This document shows positions 27,034 to 35,413 of a stretch of 62,392 bases of DNA, piece after piece. Each line of letters opens with the position of its first letter. Positions within the stretch are counted from its first letter, which is position 1. The stretch covers positions 1-62,392 of the forward strand of contig CAJBLC010000052.1 in assembly GCA_903953805.1 (NCBI GenBank), read 5' to 3'. The stretch is from an uncultured Actinomycetes bacterium (lineage in GTDB: Bacteria; Actinomycetota; Actinomycetes; Nanopelagicales; Nanopelagicaceae). The position numbers and the translations under genes are program-made. The notes beneath the pieces were generated by a model. It was given only the letters and a program-made list of their open reading frames with translations, did no database searches and was not told the origin of the DNA.

Positions 27034-28511
27034 GAGAGCGCCTCAATTGCCTTGGCTAATTCAATGCGATCATCAAATGGCTCTTTGACGCCCAGTATTT
27101 CTTGACCCTTTTCATGTCCTTTTCCAAGAACGATCACGGTATCTCCAGGAAGCGCCTCTGTAACTGCACGAGCAATCGCCTGCCGACGATTTTCTTCAAT
27201 GACAACACTCTCACTCTCTTCACGGCCATTGACCATCGCTGCAAGAATCTGTGAAGGTTCTTCACTACGTGGGTTATCGCTTGTGAAAATTGCAATATCG
27301 CTACCTGCTACAAGAGCATCTCCCATGATCGGTCGTTTGCCGGGATCGCGGTCTCCCCCACAACCTAAGACGGCAATGATCCGGCCTTCGCTCACGCCTC
27401 GAACCGCCTGCAAGACACTCTTCACGGCATCGGGAGTATGAGCGAAATCGACGAGAGCTAAGTACTTCTGTCCAACATCTACACGCTCTAGTCGACCGAT
27501 TGCGCCAACCAGGCGAGGTAGATCAACTCCCATTGCAATGGGGTCTAATCCACTTGCATAACCCATGGCAATAGCAAGAAGAAGATTATCTAAGTTGTGC
27601 TCACCAATCAGGTGAGTTCTTCCTTCAATCAGAATTCCACCCACGCCTCGAATCGAAAGTTGATAACCGCCGGTGAGAAGCTTCTCAATCGATGTGTAGT
27701 GCCAGTCAGCTGCTGTGATACTTCTCGAGACGGTCTCTGCAGGAATAGGCACCTGATCGAAGAGTTTCGCTCCCCAAGGGTCATCGATATTAATAATCGC
27801 ACGCTCAGCATATTCATGAGTAAAGAGAAGTGATTTTGCCGCGAAGTACTCGTCCATCGTTCCGTGATAGTCCAGGTGATCTTGCGTGAGGTTTGTGAAT
27901 GCCACGCAATCAAAGTGCGAACCGCGAATCCGCTTCTCAACGAGGGCGTGACTACTTACTTCCATCACCATGTGCGTCAGACAGCGCTCTCTCATGGTTG
28001 CAGCGATTGCTTGTAATTCCGTTCCTTCGGGGGTTGTAAATACTGCTGGAAATTCATCTCGGTCGATGACAACGCCAGTTGTGCCAATCATGCCAACGGA
28101 ACGACCTTGAGCCTCCCATAGTTGATGTAAGAGCGAGGCGGTCGTGGTCTTGCCATTTGTGCCGGTAATTCCAAAACTCGACATTGCAGAGAAAGGGCGA
28201 TTGTAAAACCACGAAGCCACATCGGCGCTTACGGAACGCAGATCCTCATAGATCACAACAGGCAGGAGTGTGCCAACCATCTGAGCGCCTGCGCTATCGG
28301 TAAGGACTGCGACTGCGCCTCTTTCTATCGCCTCTTGAAGATAGAGCGCACCATGACTCTTTGCTCCAGGTAGTGCGATAAAGAGATCACCAGATTGGAT
28401 ATATCCACTCGTACTTGAAAGTCCTGTGAATGCAATGTCGCTCGCAGACTCTATCGAAAGAAAACGAGCAAGTTCGCTCAGCGTCTTTGAATGCGTGTTA
28501 ACGGGACGCAT
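27030..28511 (-). CDS. murE: UDP-MurNAc-L-alanyl-D-glutamate--diamino acid ligase
   Basis: 493 residues. P-loop ITGTNGKTTTASLL (about 113-126), HLIGEHNLDN and the specificity loop TSDNPRSEEP near residue 408. The DNPR form is the one associated with meso-diaminopimelate ligases, so a DAP-type wall is inferred. It overlaps the end of ftsI by 14 bases. Confidence 0.96.
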   Translation of the reverse strand: MRPVNTHSKTLSELARFLSIESASDIAFTGLSSTSGYIQSGDLFIALPGAKSHGALYLQEAIERGAVAVLTDSAGAQMVGTLLPVVIYEDLRSVSADVASWFYNRPFSAMSSFGITGTNGKTTTASLLHQLWEAQGRSVGMIGTTGVVIDRDEFPAVFTTPEGTELQAIAATMRERCLTHMVMEVSSHALVEKRIRGSHFDCVAFTNLTQDHLDYHGTMDEYFAAKSLLFTHEYAERAIINIDDPWGAKLFDQVPIPAETVSRSITAADWHYTSIEKLLTGGYQLSIRGVGGILIEGRTHLIGEHNLDNLLLAIAMGYASGLDPIAMGVDLPRLVGAIGRLERVDVGQKYLALVDFAHTPDAVKSVLQAVRGVSEGRIIAVLGCGGDRDPGKRPIMGDALVAGSDIAIFTSDNPRSEEPSQILAAMVNGREESESVVIEENRRQAIARAVTEALPGDTVIVLGKGHEKGQEILGVKEPFDDRIELAKAIEALS

Positions 28512-30300
28512 GTGATGCCTTCACTTGAGATGCCTTTAATGCAACTTCGGTGAGCGGATAGGAAATCTTCGACGGGGCGGTAGGTGCAATGTGCTTTGCT
28601 TGCAGAACAAAGCTCATTACCTTTTTGAATACTGGTCCTGATACAACTCCACCAAAATGTTGACCTTGCGGGGCTTGTACAACAACACTGACAACGTATC
28701 GAGGAGCATCAGCCGGTGCGAATCCGATGAATGAAGCGGTGTATCCGCTGTATCCGCCCTTTCCATTTGCCCGCATCGCAGTTCCTGTCTTACCAGCAAC
28801 GCGATAGCCAGGTATGGCTGCTTCAGGGGCAGTTCCATCTTTACCAACAACACTCTCCATCATCAAGCGCATCTGTGTTGCAGTAGTTGGGCTCACAACC
28901 TGGGTGGTTGATGAAGGCTTTGATGGTGTGAAATTTCCACTTGGATCGAAGTATCCTGCAACAACATTGGGCGTGACTCGAACTCCATTATTTGCAATTG
29001 TTGCAAAGACGCTCGTTGCTTGAAGCGCAGTCACTGAATATCCCTGACCAAATGCAATCGTGGGAGCTGAGGTAGCCGACCAGGTTGATACTGGGTGAAG
29101 AATTCCTTGGGTTTCACCTGGCAGATGCGAACCAGTGAGTTGGCCTACGCCAAATTTTTGAAGGTACGAATACAAGGTGTCATGTGAAATCATGGAGCCG
29201 ACCTGTATGGCTGCCGTATTACTTGAGATTGCGAGTGCACCAGTTGCAGTCAAGACTTCAGTTGGGTGACCTTCATGGTCATGGAAAGTGGAACCACCAA
29301 CTTTGAGAGAGTAAGGAACGGTAAGCGTGGAAGTCGGAAGAATCTTCCCTTCCTCCATCGCAGCTGAGTAAGTGATGATCTTTCCGACCGAACCAGGCTC
29401 ATATGCATCTGTCACTGCAGGGTTCTGAAGAACTGATACATCTTTAATCGGTTTTGTTGGATCAAATGTTGGTGCTGATGCCTGTGCCAAAATCGCACCA
29501 GTCTTTGGGTCCATCACGATCACAGTTCCTGAGATGGCATGGGCCTGCTTCACCGCGGCAGAGATTGCATCCTGTGCAACCCACTGAACATCACGGTCAA
29601 TCGTCAATTGAACACTCGTACCTGGCTTAGCCTCCGTGATGACCTCTTTAGATCCGGGAATGATAGTGCCGGCACCGTTGGCGAAGAGATAACGGCCATT
29701 AGATCCAGTCAATGTTGAATCTAAACTCGATTCCAATCCACCTGCGCCAACTCCTGCTTCATTGATCTTTCCAATGAGCGAGGCGGCGAGCATGCCAGTT
29801 GGATAATCCCGAACATATGACCGCTCAGAGTAGAAACCGAGCATTCGCTGGGCGAGACCGCCCGGTTGCTTTACGATCTGATTGTTATACGACTTTAATG
29901 CCTCGTTGAGAGAGTTCCACACTGCCGGTTGGACTTGCTTAGCAATAATTTGATAGCGCTTCGTTCCGCTCAGCAATGGGAGCAACTCGCTTGGCTTCAT
30001 GGAAAGGTATGGGGCAACAAATACGGAAGTCTTCGCTGGGTCAGATATTTGAACTTGATCTACAACAATATTGATGGCTGCCACACTTCGAGCAAGTTCA
30101 ACACCGTTGATATCTGTGATCGTCCCGCGTGGTGCAAGTAAAACAGAAGAATTGAGCAACTCAGAGTTTGCTCTCGCTGTGTAACCGCCTGCTTGAACTG
30201 CTTGAACATCGATCAGGCGAAGGCCAAAGAGTAAAAATATGCCCGCTGATGCCGTCACTAATTGACGGATGCGCTTGGAGGTGAGGTGCGTTTCGCTCAT
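28498..30300 (-). CDS. ftsI: Septal transpeptidase FtsI (PBP3, class B PBP)
   Basis: 600 residues. One N-terminal membrane helix (about 15-35), a dimerisation/pedestal domain, and a transpeptidase domain with SVGK (catalytic Ser in EPGSVGKI), SSNT and KTGT (in AGKTGTAMR). There are no PASTA domains. It cross-links septal peptidoglycan with FtsW. ATG overlaps the ftsL stop. Confidence 0.97.
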   Translation of the reverse strand: MSETHLTSKRIRQLVTASAGIFLLFGLRLIDVQAVQAGGYTARANSELLNSSVLLAPRGTITDINGVELARSVAAINIVVDQVQISDPAKTSVFVAPYLSMKPSELLPLLSGTKRYQIIAKQVQPAVWNSLNEALKSYNNQIVKQPGGLAQRMLGFYSERSYVRDYPTGMLAASLIGKINEAGVGAGGLESSLDSTLTGSNGRYLFANGAGTIIPGSKEVITEAKPGTSVQLTIDRDVQWVAQDAISAAVKQAHAISGTVIVMDPKTGAILAQASAPTFDPTKPIKDVSVLQNPAVTDAYEPGSVGKIITYSAAMEEGKILPTSTLTVPYSLKVGGSTFHDHEGHPTEVLTATGALAISSNTAAIQVGSMISHDTLYSYLQKFGVGQLTGSHLPGETQGILHPVSTWSATSAPTIAFGQGYSVTALQATSVFATIANNGVRVTPNVVAGYFDPSGNFTPSKPSSTTQVVSPTTATQMRLMMESVVGKDGTAPEAAIPGYRVAGKTGTAMRANGKGGYSGYTASFIGFAPADAPRYVVSVVVQAPQGQHFGGVVSGPVFKKVMSFVLQAKHIAPTAPSKISYPLTEVALKASQVKASHASR

Positions 30301-30686
30301 TTGCTTGTCTTACTCAGATCGATAAACGAAGGAGTCGAATCCGGGACCATGCCCAACTTTGTAGCGGCAACGGAGAGGGCATCGGGTGATCCCTTGAGCG
30401 CCGCACTTCGAAGAACTGCATCTCTTTGGTCATTCACAACATTCATCTGATGCTTCATTCGCTGGAGAACAAATGCATCTTGATTGAGCGAAGTATTGAT
30501 AACGAGGAGAGCCACGAGGCTTACAACAAATATTCCAACAAGTACGGTCGAGAAAGCTCGGAGTTGTATCTCTTCACCAGCTTCAACGCGCAGATCAGGA
30601 ACGAGTCGTAGCACGACCTTTGTCGAACCATTGATGACCGCAGCTCGTGAACGAGCAATTGTTGGAGTAAGTAATGCGATCGCCAT
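30297..30686 (-). CDS. ftsL: FtsL-like divisome protein
   Basis: 129 residues: cytoplasmic start of about 50 residues, one membrane helix (TVLVGIFVVSLVALLVI, about 46-62), then a coiled-coil-like periplasmic part with heptad-compatible residues (LQRMKHQMNVVNDQRDAVL). Sequence conservation in this family is low, and the assignment rests on topology and position between rsmH and ftsI. The ATG overlaps the rsmH stop (TAATG). Confidence 0.8.
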   Translation of the reverse strand: MAIALLTPTIARSRAAVINGSTKVVLRLVPDLRVEAGEEIQLRAFSTVLVGIFVVSLVALLVINTSLNQDAFVLQRMKHQMNVVNDQRDAVLRSAALKGSPDALSVAATKLGMVPDSTPSFIDLSKTSK

Positions 30687-31639
30687 TATGCGGCCAGCCT
30701 TTCGACTGCACGCAAGCGCATGGATTGAGCACGTGGGTTACTCTCGATTTCAGAGTCGCTTGCAGCCTCACTACCTGTAATAACGAGCCGATACTTCGCG
30801 GCGGAATTAGGAAGATCAATTGGTAATCCAAGAGGTGTTCCAGATTTACAGACTCGAGCAAATTCTGCTTTAACAATCTTGTCTTCGAGCGATTGATAGG
30901 ACATCACAACTACACGACCCGAAATCGTGATTGCCTCCAGCGCGGCGGGAATAGCGCGTGAGAGAACTTCGAGTTCCTTGTTTACTTCGATACGAAGCGC
31001 TTGGAATGTGCGTTTTGCTGGGTTTCCACCAGTACGGCGTGCAGGAGCTGGGATGCTCTCTTTAACGATATCGGCAAGCACTTTCGTGCTGTTCAATGTG
31101 CCGGCAGAGCGCGCTTCGATAATGCGATCGACTATGCGCGGAGCAAATTTCTCATCTCCATATGCTCGCAAGATGCGAACAAGCGCGTTGCGGTCATAGG
31201 TCATCAAAATCTCAAAGGCTGAAAGACCTTGTGATTGATCCATTCGCATATCAAGCGGAGCGTCTTGCGAGTATGCAAAACCACGGTCTGCTTCATCAAG
31301 TTGCATCGATGAGACACCCAAATCAAAGAGGATTCCATCCACATAGTCATAACCAAGATCTTCAAGAACCGTGGATATTTGATCGTAGATAGCGTGAACC
31401 ACAACTGCACGATCACCGAATTTAGCCAAACGCTCTTGTGCGATTGCGATCGCTGCCAAATCGCGATCAAACCCAATAACAGTCAACTCTTCATAACGCG
31501 CGAGAAGTTCACTTGTATGACCTGCAAGTCCAAGAGTTGCATCAATAACAACTGCACTCCCCTTCTCGGAGATTGCACGCTCTATCGAAGGAGCAAGCAG
31601 CGCGATACAACGATCGAGTGCTACTGGAATATGTTGCAA
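30686..31639 (-). CDS. rsmH: 16S rRNA m4C1402 methyltransferase
   Basis: 317 residues (MraW). HIPVALDRC at the N-terminus, SAM-binding DATLGLAGHT (about 33-42), FDLGVSSMQLD and NPAKRTFQALRIEVN are family features. It methylates N4 of C1402 in 16S rRNA and traditionally follows mraZ. TTG start with GGGG upstream, after a 146-base structured leader. Confidence 0.96.
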   Translation of the reverse strand: MQHIPVALDRCIALLAPSIERAISEKGSAVVIDATLGLAGHTSELLARYEELTVIGFDRDLAAIAIAQERLAKFGDRAVVVHAIYDQISTVLEDLGYDYVDGILFDLGVSSMQLDEADRGFAYSQDAPLDMRMDQSQGLSAFEILMTYDRNALVRILRAYGDEKFAPRIVDRIIEARSAGTLNSTKVLADIVKESIPAPARRTGGNPAKRTFQALRIEVNKELEVLSRAIPAALEAITISGRVVVMSYQSLEDKIVKAEFARVCKSGTPLGLPIDLPNSAAKYRLVITGSEAASDSEIESNPRAQSMRLRAVERLAA

Positions 31640-31785
31640 CTGCTTCCCCTTTCTTACCTATCGGGCTCCCGGCCCTTCTCTTTCTTTACTGAGGTCATCG
31701 CCGACCGACGGATCTTGGGGGGGGTCCATCGGCGCCGGGGAAGAGGCGTCGATAGCTGAAGATCGGCGATGGCCTTAGTAGAGAT
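31640..31785 (-). ncRNA. Structured leader between mraZ and rsmH (candidate mraW RNA motif)
   Basis: The transcript here can form a long stem: 31761-31774 (GGCCATCGCCGATC on the minus strand) pairs with 31693-31706 (GGTCGGCGATGACC) over about 13 pairs with one mismatch. Enclosed is a second hairpin at 31726-31755, whose arms (CUAUCG, CGCC / GGCG, CGAUGG) close a loop of UCUUCCCC. A small GGGC/GCCC hairpin lies near the rsmH start. A conserved 'mraW RNA motif' is known from this position in actinobacteria; I recall its existence but cannot check the consensus, so identity is tentative. A run of eight C residues lies within the enclosing loop. Confidence 0.5.
31717..31724. repeat. G8 homopolymer
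   Basis: Eight consecutive G on the plus strand (C on the rsmH transcript) lie in the non-coding leader between mraZ and rsmH. Such runs can slip. It is outside any reading frame, so an effect would be on RNA structure rather than protein. Confidence 0.8.
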
Positions 31786-32217
31786 CTAGAAGAGTCCTGG
31801 GAGCACCTCCGTGGATACATCTGCAAAACCCTTCTCGCGATCTGCGAGATAGGTATTCCATGCAGCGCTATCCCAAATTTCTAACCGAGTATTTGCGCCG
31901 ATAACGACGCACTCTTTCTCTAGACCGGCATATGTTCGAAGCCCGCTAGGGATCGTTACGCGACCCTGCTTATCGGGAACTTCATCATGGGCGCCGGCGA
32001 ACATCACACGCATGTAGTCACGAGCTGCCTTCTCGGTGACGGGTGCTTGGCGAAGGCGATCGGTGATTGCGGAGAACTCATTGACGGGGAAGACATAGAG
32101 GCAGCGCTCCTGCCCCTTGGTGATAACGAGGCCCTTCGCGAGCTCATCGCGGAAACGGGCGGGGAGGATAATTCGACCCTTTTCATCCAACTTGGGTTCA
32201 TGGGTGCCGAGAAACAT
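31786..32217 (-). CDS. mraZ: Transcriptional regulator MraZ
   Basis: 143 residues with two SpoVT/AbrB-like domains: FLGTHEPKLDEKGRIILPARFR at the N-terminus and DEVPDKQGRVTIPSGLR in the second half, both with the DxKGR-type core. MraZ forms rings and binds repeats upstream of its own gene to control the dcw operon. The start is ATG 32217; the frame extends one codon to a TTG, but GGGGGAG is well placed for the ATG. Confidence 0.96.
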   Translation of the reverse strand: MFLGTHEPKLDEKGRIILPARFRDELAKGLVITKGQERCLYVFPVNEFSAITDRLRQAPVTEKAARDYMRVMFAGAHDEVPDKQGRVTIPSGLRTYAGLEKECVVIGANTRLEIWDSAAWNTYLADREKGFADVSTEVLPGLF

Positions 32218-32238
32218 CAATGGCTCCCCCTTATCTAC

Positions 32239-32321
32239 CCACTTTTACGCCTAAATCCCCCGATTTAAGGTCGTGGCACCACTTTACTCCACTTTTCTCC
32301 ATTTTCAACCATCTTTGCCCA
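32239..32321 (-). promoter_or_regulatory. MraZ operator: TGG boxes at exact 10-bp steps
   Basis: Upstream of mraZ, CCA on the plus strand (TGG on the transcribed strand) occurs at 32279, 32289, 32299, 32309 and 32319, five in a row at exactly 10 bp, mostly in AAAGTGG or AAATGG contexts. A sixth, in AAAAGTGGG, lies in phase at 32239 close to the ribosome site. MraZ is known to bind TGGG-type direct repeats separated by 5 bases, that is with 10-bp periodicity, so this is very probably its autoregulatory site. Confidence 0.8.
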
Positions 32322-32366
32322 CTTTCTCACCTTTTTATCGCCTTGGGACCCACTTCCCCATCGGAA

Positions 32367-32377
32367 GTGAGCCTCAC
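32367..32377. promoter_or_regulatory. Palindrome GTGAGCCTCAC between mraZ and the ABC operon
   Basis: A perfect inverted repeat with one central base (GTGAG C CTCAC) lies between the MraZ boxes and the ABC transporter start. It could be an operator for a TetR or GntR-like dimer. No candidate regulator gene is adjacent. Confidence 0.3.
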
Positions 32378-32405
32378 CAATGGCTCCATCAGGGGCAGGC
32401 GGCAC

Positions 32406-32411
32406 TACAGT
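32406..32411 (+). promoter_or_regulatory. Candidate -10 element (TACAGT) of the ABC operon
   Basis: TACAGT ends seven bases before ATG 32419 and there is no Shine-Dalgarno sequence, fitting the leaderless pattern of this window. No -35 was found. Confidence 0.35.
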
Positions 32412-32418
32412 TCGCCGA

Positions 32419-33354
32419 ATGAGTGGTGAATCCGAGGTCTTGATCAACGCTGTAGGTCTTCGTAAGGAGTACGGCGACTTTGTGGCAGTCGATGGGATCG
32501 ACTTCCAGGTCAAAAAGGGAGAATCCTTCGGATTTTTAGGGCCTAATGGCGCTGGAAAATCAACCACAATGCGGATCATCGCTGCGACGCTCACTCGTAC
32601 CGCAGGAGAGATCACAATTTTGGGGAAGGATCCTGAGAGGCATGGACCAGAAATTCGTGCACATCTTGGCGTCGTTCCGCAGCAAGATAATTTAGATAAC
32701 GCTCTTACTGTCGAAGATAACTTGTACGTCTACGGAAGATACTTCGGTCTATCCAAGAAATTTATTCGAGCGAAGATTGAAGATCTCTTGGACTTCGCCC
32801 AGCTTCAAGAGAAGCGCTCAGTAAAGGTAGAGGCACTTTCTGGCGGCATGAAACGTCGATTAACAATCGCGCGCGCACTTGTCAGCGAACCTGAAATTTT
32901 GATGCTCGATGAACCAACAACTGGTTTGGATCCTCAGGCGCGACACATTCTGTGGGACCGGCTCTTTCGTTTGAAAGAAGATGGAGTAACACTCCTCATC
33001 ACGACTCACTACATGGATGAGGCTGAACAGCTTTGTGATCGTTTAATTGTGATGGACAAAGGTCGCATTATGGCTGAGGATTCACCTGCCAATTTAATTA
33101 AAACATACTCCACTAAAGAAGTCCTAGAAGTGAGATTTGGAACAGATCGAAATGCTCTTTATGCAGATCAACTAAAGAGCATGTGTGAACGAATTGAAGT
33201 TCTTCCTGACCGCATCTTGATGTACTCCAATGATTGCGAACAGCTTCTCCACGAGATTACTCAAGCAGGCATGCATCCCACGACTTCACTGGTACGTAGA
33301 AGCTCTCTCGAAGATGTCTTCTTGCGTCTCACCGGACGGTCATTGGTTGAGTAA
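32419..33354 (+). CDS. ABC exporter ATPase (DrrA/NodI-like)
   Basis: 311 residues from ATG 32419; an in-frame ATG at 32380 would add 13 residues that do not look conserved. Walker A GPNGAGKST, signature LSGGMKRRL, Walker B ILMLDEPTTGLDP and H-loop TTHYMDEAE are intact, followed by a C-terminal extension of about 80 residues typical of ABC-2 exporters. It should energise the two permeases that follow. The stop overlaps the next start (TAATG). Substrate unknown: drug, lipid or polysaccharide precursors are all possible. Confidence 0.9.
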   Translation: MSGESEVLINAVGLRKEYGDFVAVDGIDFQVKKGESFGFLGPNGAGKSTTMRIIAATLTRTAGEITILGKDPERHGPEIRAHLGVVPQQDNLDNALTVEDNLYVYGRYFGLSKKFIRAKIEDLLDFAQLQEKRSVKVEALSGGMKRRLTIARALVSEPEILMLDEPTTGLDPQARHILWDRLFRLKEDGVTLLITTHYMDEAEQLCDRLIVMDKGRIMAEDSPANLIKTYSTKEVLEVRFGTDRNALYADQLKSMCERIEVLPDRILMYSNDCEQLLHEITQAGMHPTTSLVRRSSLEDVFLRLTGRSLVE

Positions 33355-34193
33355 TGAGCTCTCCTAAGTTGGCCCGCCAGGGCTCGTTACAGATCGTTGA
33401 TCTCTCCAAAGTCCTCTCCTTTGGCTCATTCTTTGTTACTGCCTCCAGAATCAGAATTATGTGGAAGTGGCGCTGGTCGATTGCTGGTGAAGCCATTGCA
33501 AACCCACTCTTTTACCTGCTTTCGATCGGTATCGGTATCGGCAAATTCGTTGGTTCTCACCAATCAGCTGGCATTGATGGGGTCTCCTATTTAAAGTTTT
33601 TGGCACCGGCCCTCCTTGCATCTGCCTGCATTATCGGCGCAGTGAATGAAGTTATGCACCCCACGCTCGAAGGCTTCAAATGGAATAAGAATTTCTTCGC
33701 CATGAACGCGACCCCGCTCTCGGCCAAGCAGATTGCAGATGGCGTACTTGTTGCAGCGTTGGTTCGCGCACTCTTTGGAACGGTGATGTATTACATCGCA
33801 TTGTTAGCTTTTGGTGGAGTCTCGGGGTGGAATTCGCTCTGGCTATTGCCGGCGACCATGTTTGCCGCAGCATCATTTGCTTCAGTCATGCTAGGCGTAT
33901 GTGCAGCAGTTGAGAATCCTGATCTCTTACTCAACATCGTAAACCGGCTTCTGATTATGCCGCTCTTCCTCTTTTCCGGAACCTTCTACTCTCTGAAAAC
34001 TATGCCGCTCTTCTTGCAGGTAATCGGATGGTTCTCACCTCTATGGCACTCCACCGAAATCGGACGATGGATTGCATATGGACACTCAATTTCAGGCCTT
34101 GGGCTAGTTATCCATTTTGCATATATGGCAGTGATGTTGATCGTTGGAGTTTATTTCTCTCGCCGCTTCTTCGCTCAAAGGTTGGCAAAATGA
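33354..34193 (+). CDS. ABC-2 type permease (first subunit)
   Basis: 279 residues with about six membrane helices and the ABC-2/NodJ signature region (RLLIMPLFLFSGTFYSL, then a WFSPLWHSTEIGR loop). It has a longer N-terminus than its partner. The ATG overlaps the ATPase stop, and its own stop overlaps the next gene start. It is related to the following gene, so the exporter is probably a heterodimer. Confidence 0.88.
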   Translation: MSSPKLARQGSLQIVDLSKVLSFGSFFVTASRIRIMWKWRWSIAGEAIANPLFYLLSIGIGIGKFVGSHQSAGIDGVSYLKFLAPALLASACIIGAVNEVMHPTLEGFKWNKNFFAMNATPLSAKQIADGVLVAALVRALFGTVMYYIALLAFGGVSGWNSLWLLPATMFAAASFASVMLGVCAAVENPDLLLNIVNRLLIMPLFLFSGTFYSLKTMPLFLQVIGWFSPLWHSTEIGRWIAYGHSISGLGLVIHFAYMAVMLIVGVYFSRRFFAQRLAK

Positions 34194-35020
34194 CGATCAG
34201 TAGAGCGGTAGAGATCGCCGAAAAGCAAAAGGGTCGAATTGGTGAGGGTACCTACTCGCGTCGCGCTCGAACTATTTTGGAACATCGCAGACTCGCCTTT
34301 AAACAAGGTCATTGGATCGTTGTCTTTACCGGTTTTATCGAGCCTGTTCTCTACCTCTTCTCTTTCGGATTCGGAGTTGGAAAACTCGTCGGAAAAGTTG
34401 AAGTTGGCCAGCACCACTTTGTCACATATGCCCAATTTATCGCCCCAGCACTATTGGCCACATCGGCAATGAACGGTGCGATCTTTGATTCAACGTGGAA
34501 TGTCTTCTTTCGATTGAAATATGACGGTACCTATAAGGCGATGCTTGCAACATCACTTGGGCCTCTTGATGTTGCGATGGGTGAGATCGGGTGGGCGCTC
34601 ATACGCGGTCTTATTTACGCCACCGGCTTTACCGCAATCGTGATGCCTCTAGGGTTGATCAAGGGTTGGTATGGCTTGCTAGCTATCCCTGCAGCAGTGC
34701 TCATCGCATTCGGTTTTGCCTCCGTTGGAATGCTTTATACCTCGTATGCGAAATCCTTCCAGCACATGGATTGGGTCAACATCATCATGCTCCCCCTCTT
34801 TCTCTTCTCGGGAGCGCTCTACCCACTCTCTATCTATCCCGTGTGGCTTCAGCGAGTTATCGAAGCTCTCCCGCTCTGGCATGCGATCTCGATTATTCGC
34901 GCGCTCTGCTTAGGGGAGATTCATTGGAGTTTGCTCGCACACTGCGCATACTTTGCCGTCATGATTGGTGTGGGGCTTGCATTTACAACCCGTCGCCTGC
35001 GCGCACTCTTTATGCGTTAA
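34190..35020 (+). CDS. ABC-2 type permease (second subunit)
   Basis: 276 residues. The start is ATG 34190, overlapping the previous stop as ATGA; an ATG at 34028 lies within the upstream gene and gives a non-conserved extension. Six membrane helices, with IIMLPLFLFSGALYPLS and ALPLWHAISIIRALCLG matching the ABC-2/NodJ pattern. Together with 33354-34193 it forms the transmembrane part of the exporter. Confidence 0.9.
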   Translation: MTISRAVEIAEKQKGRIGEGTYSRRARTILEHRRLAFKQGHWIVVFTGFIEPVLYLFSFGFGVGKLVGKVEVGQHHFVTYAQFIAPALLATSAMNGAIFDSTWNVFFRLKYDGTYKAMLATSLGPLDVAMGEIGWALIRGLIYATGFTAIVMPLGLIKGWYGLLAIPAAVLIAFGFASVGMLYTSYAKSFQHMDWVNIIMLPLFLFSGALYPLSIYPVWLQRVIEALPLWHAISIIRALCLGEIHWSLLAHCAYFAVMIGVGLAFTTRRLRALFMR

Positions 35021-35032
35021 AAATCTGAACGA

Positions 35033-35398
35033 CTACTGATTATTGCGGTCATCCCAGCGACGCTCGAGGCGATCGCTCCAACGTGGCGAGCGATTTTTTC
35101 CGGAAGAAGTTCCGGTGTTCTTGCCCATCATCTGGCGCAATGAGAAATTTGAGATAGCGGTAAATGCACCGCTGAGAGCGATAATGAAGCCGATAACACC
35201 AACCACAGTATTCTTTGCAACGAGGCCAGCGACGATAACTGCCAAGCCAGTAAGAACGGCGAAGAATCCCGCGAGAACACGTGAAGCCTGACGCGTACGG
35301 GCTTTACCGCTTAGCGCACCTACGAGACGTGGGTCATCCGCGGCAAGCGCCGCCTCCATCTCCGCTAAGAGCTTCTGTTCATGTTCTGAGAGTGCCAC
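35033..35398 (-). CDS. DUF3040 membrane protein
   Basis: 121 residues: N-terminal MALSEHEQKLLAEMEAAL is characteristic of the actinobacterial DUF3040 family, followed by two hydrophobic segments (about 40-60 and 63-85) and a basic, Arg-rich tail. Members lie near dcw and DNA polymerase IV genes in many actinobacteria. Function unknown. It is convergent with the ABC operon and lies downstream of dinB. Confidence 0.85.
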   Translation of the reverse strand: MALSEHEQKLLAEMEAALAADDPRLVGALSGKARTRQASRVLAGFFAVLTGLAVIVAGLVAKNTVVGVIGFIIALSGAFTAISNFSLRQMMGKNTGTSSGKNRSPRWSDRLERRWDDRNNQ

Positions 35399-35413
35399 GT
35401 CTTTAGATTAGCC

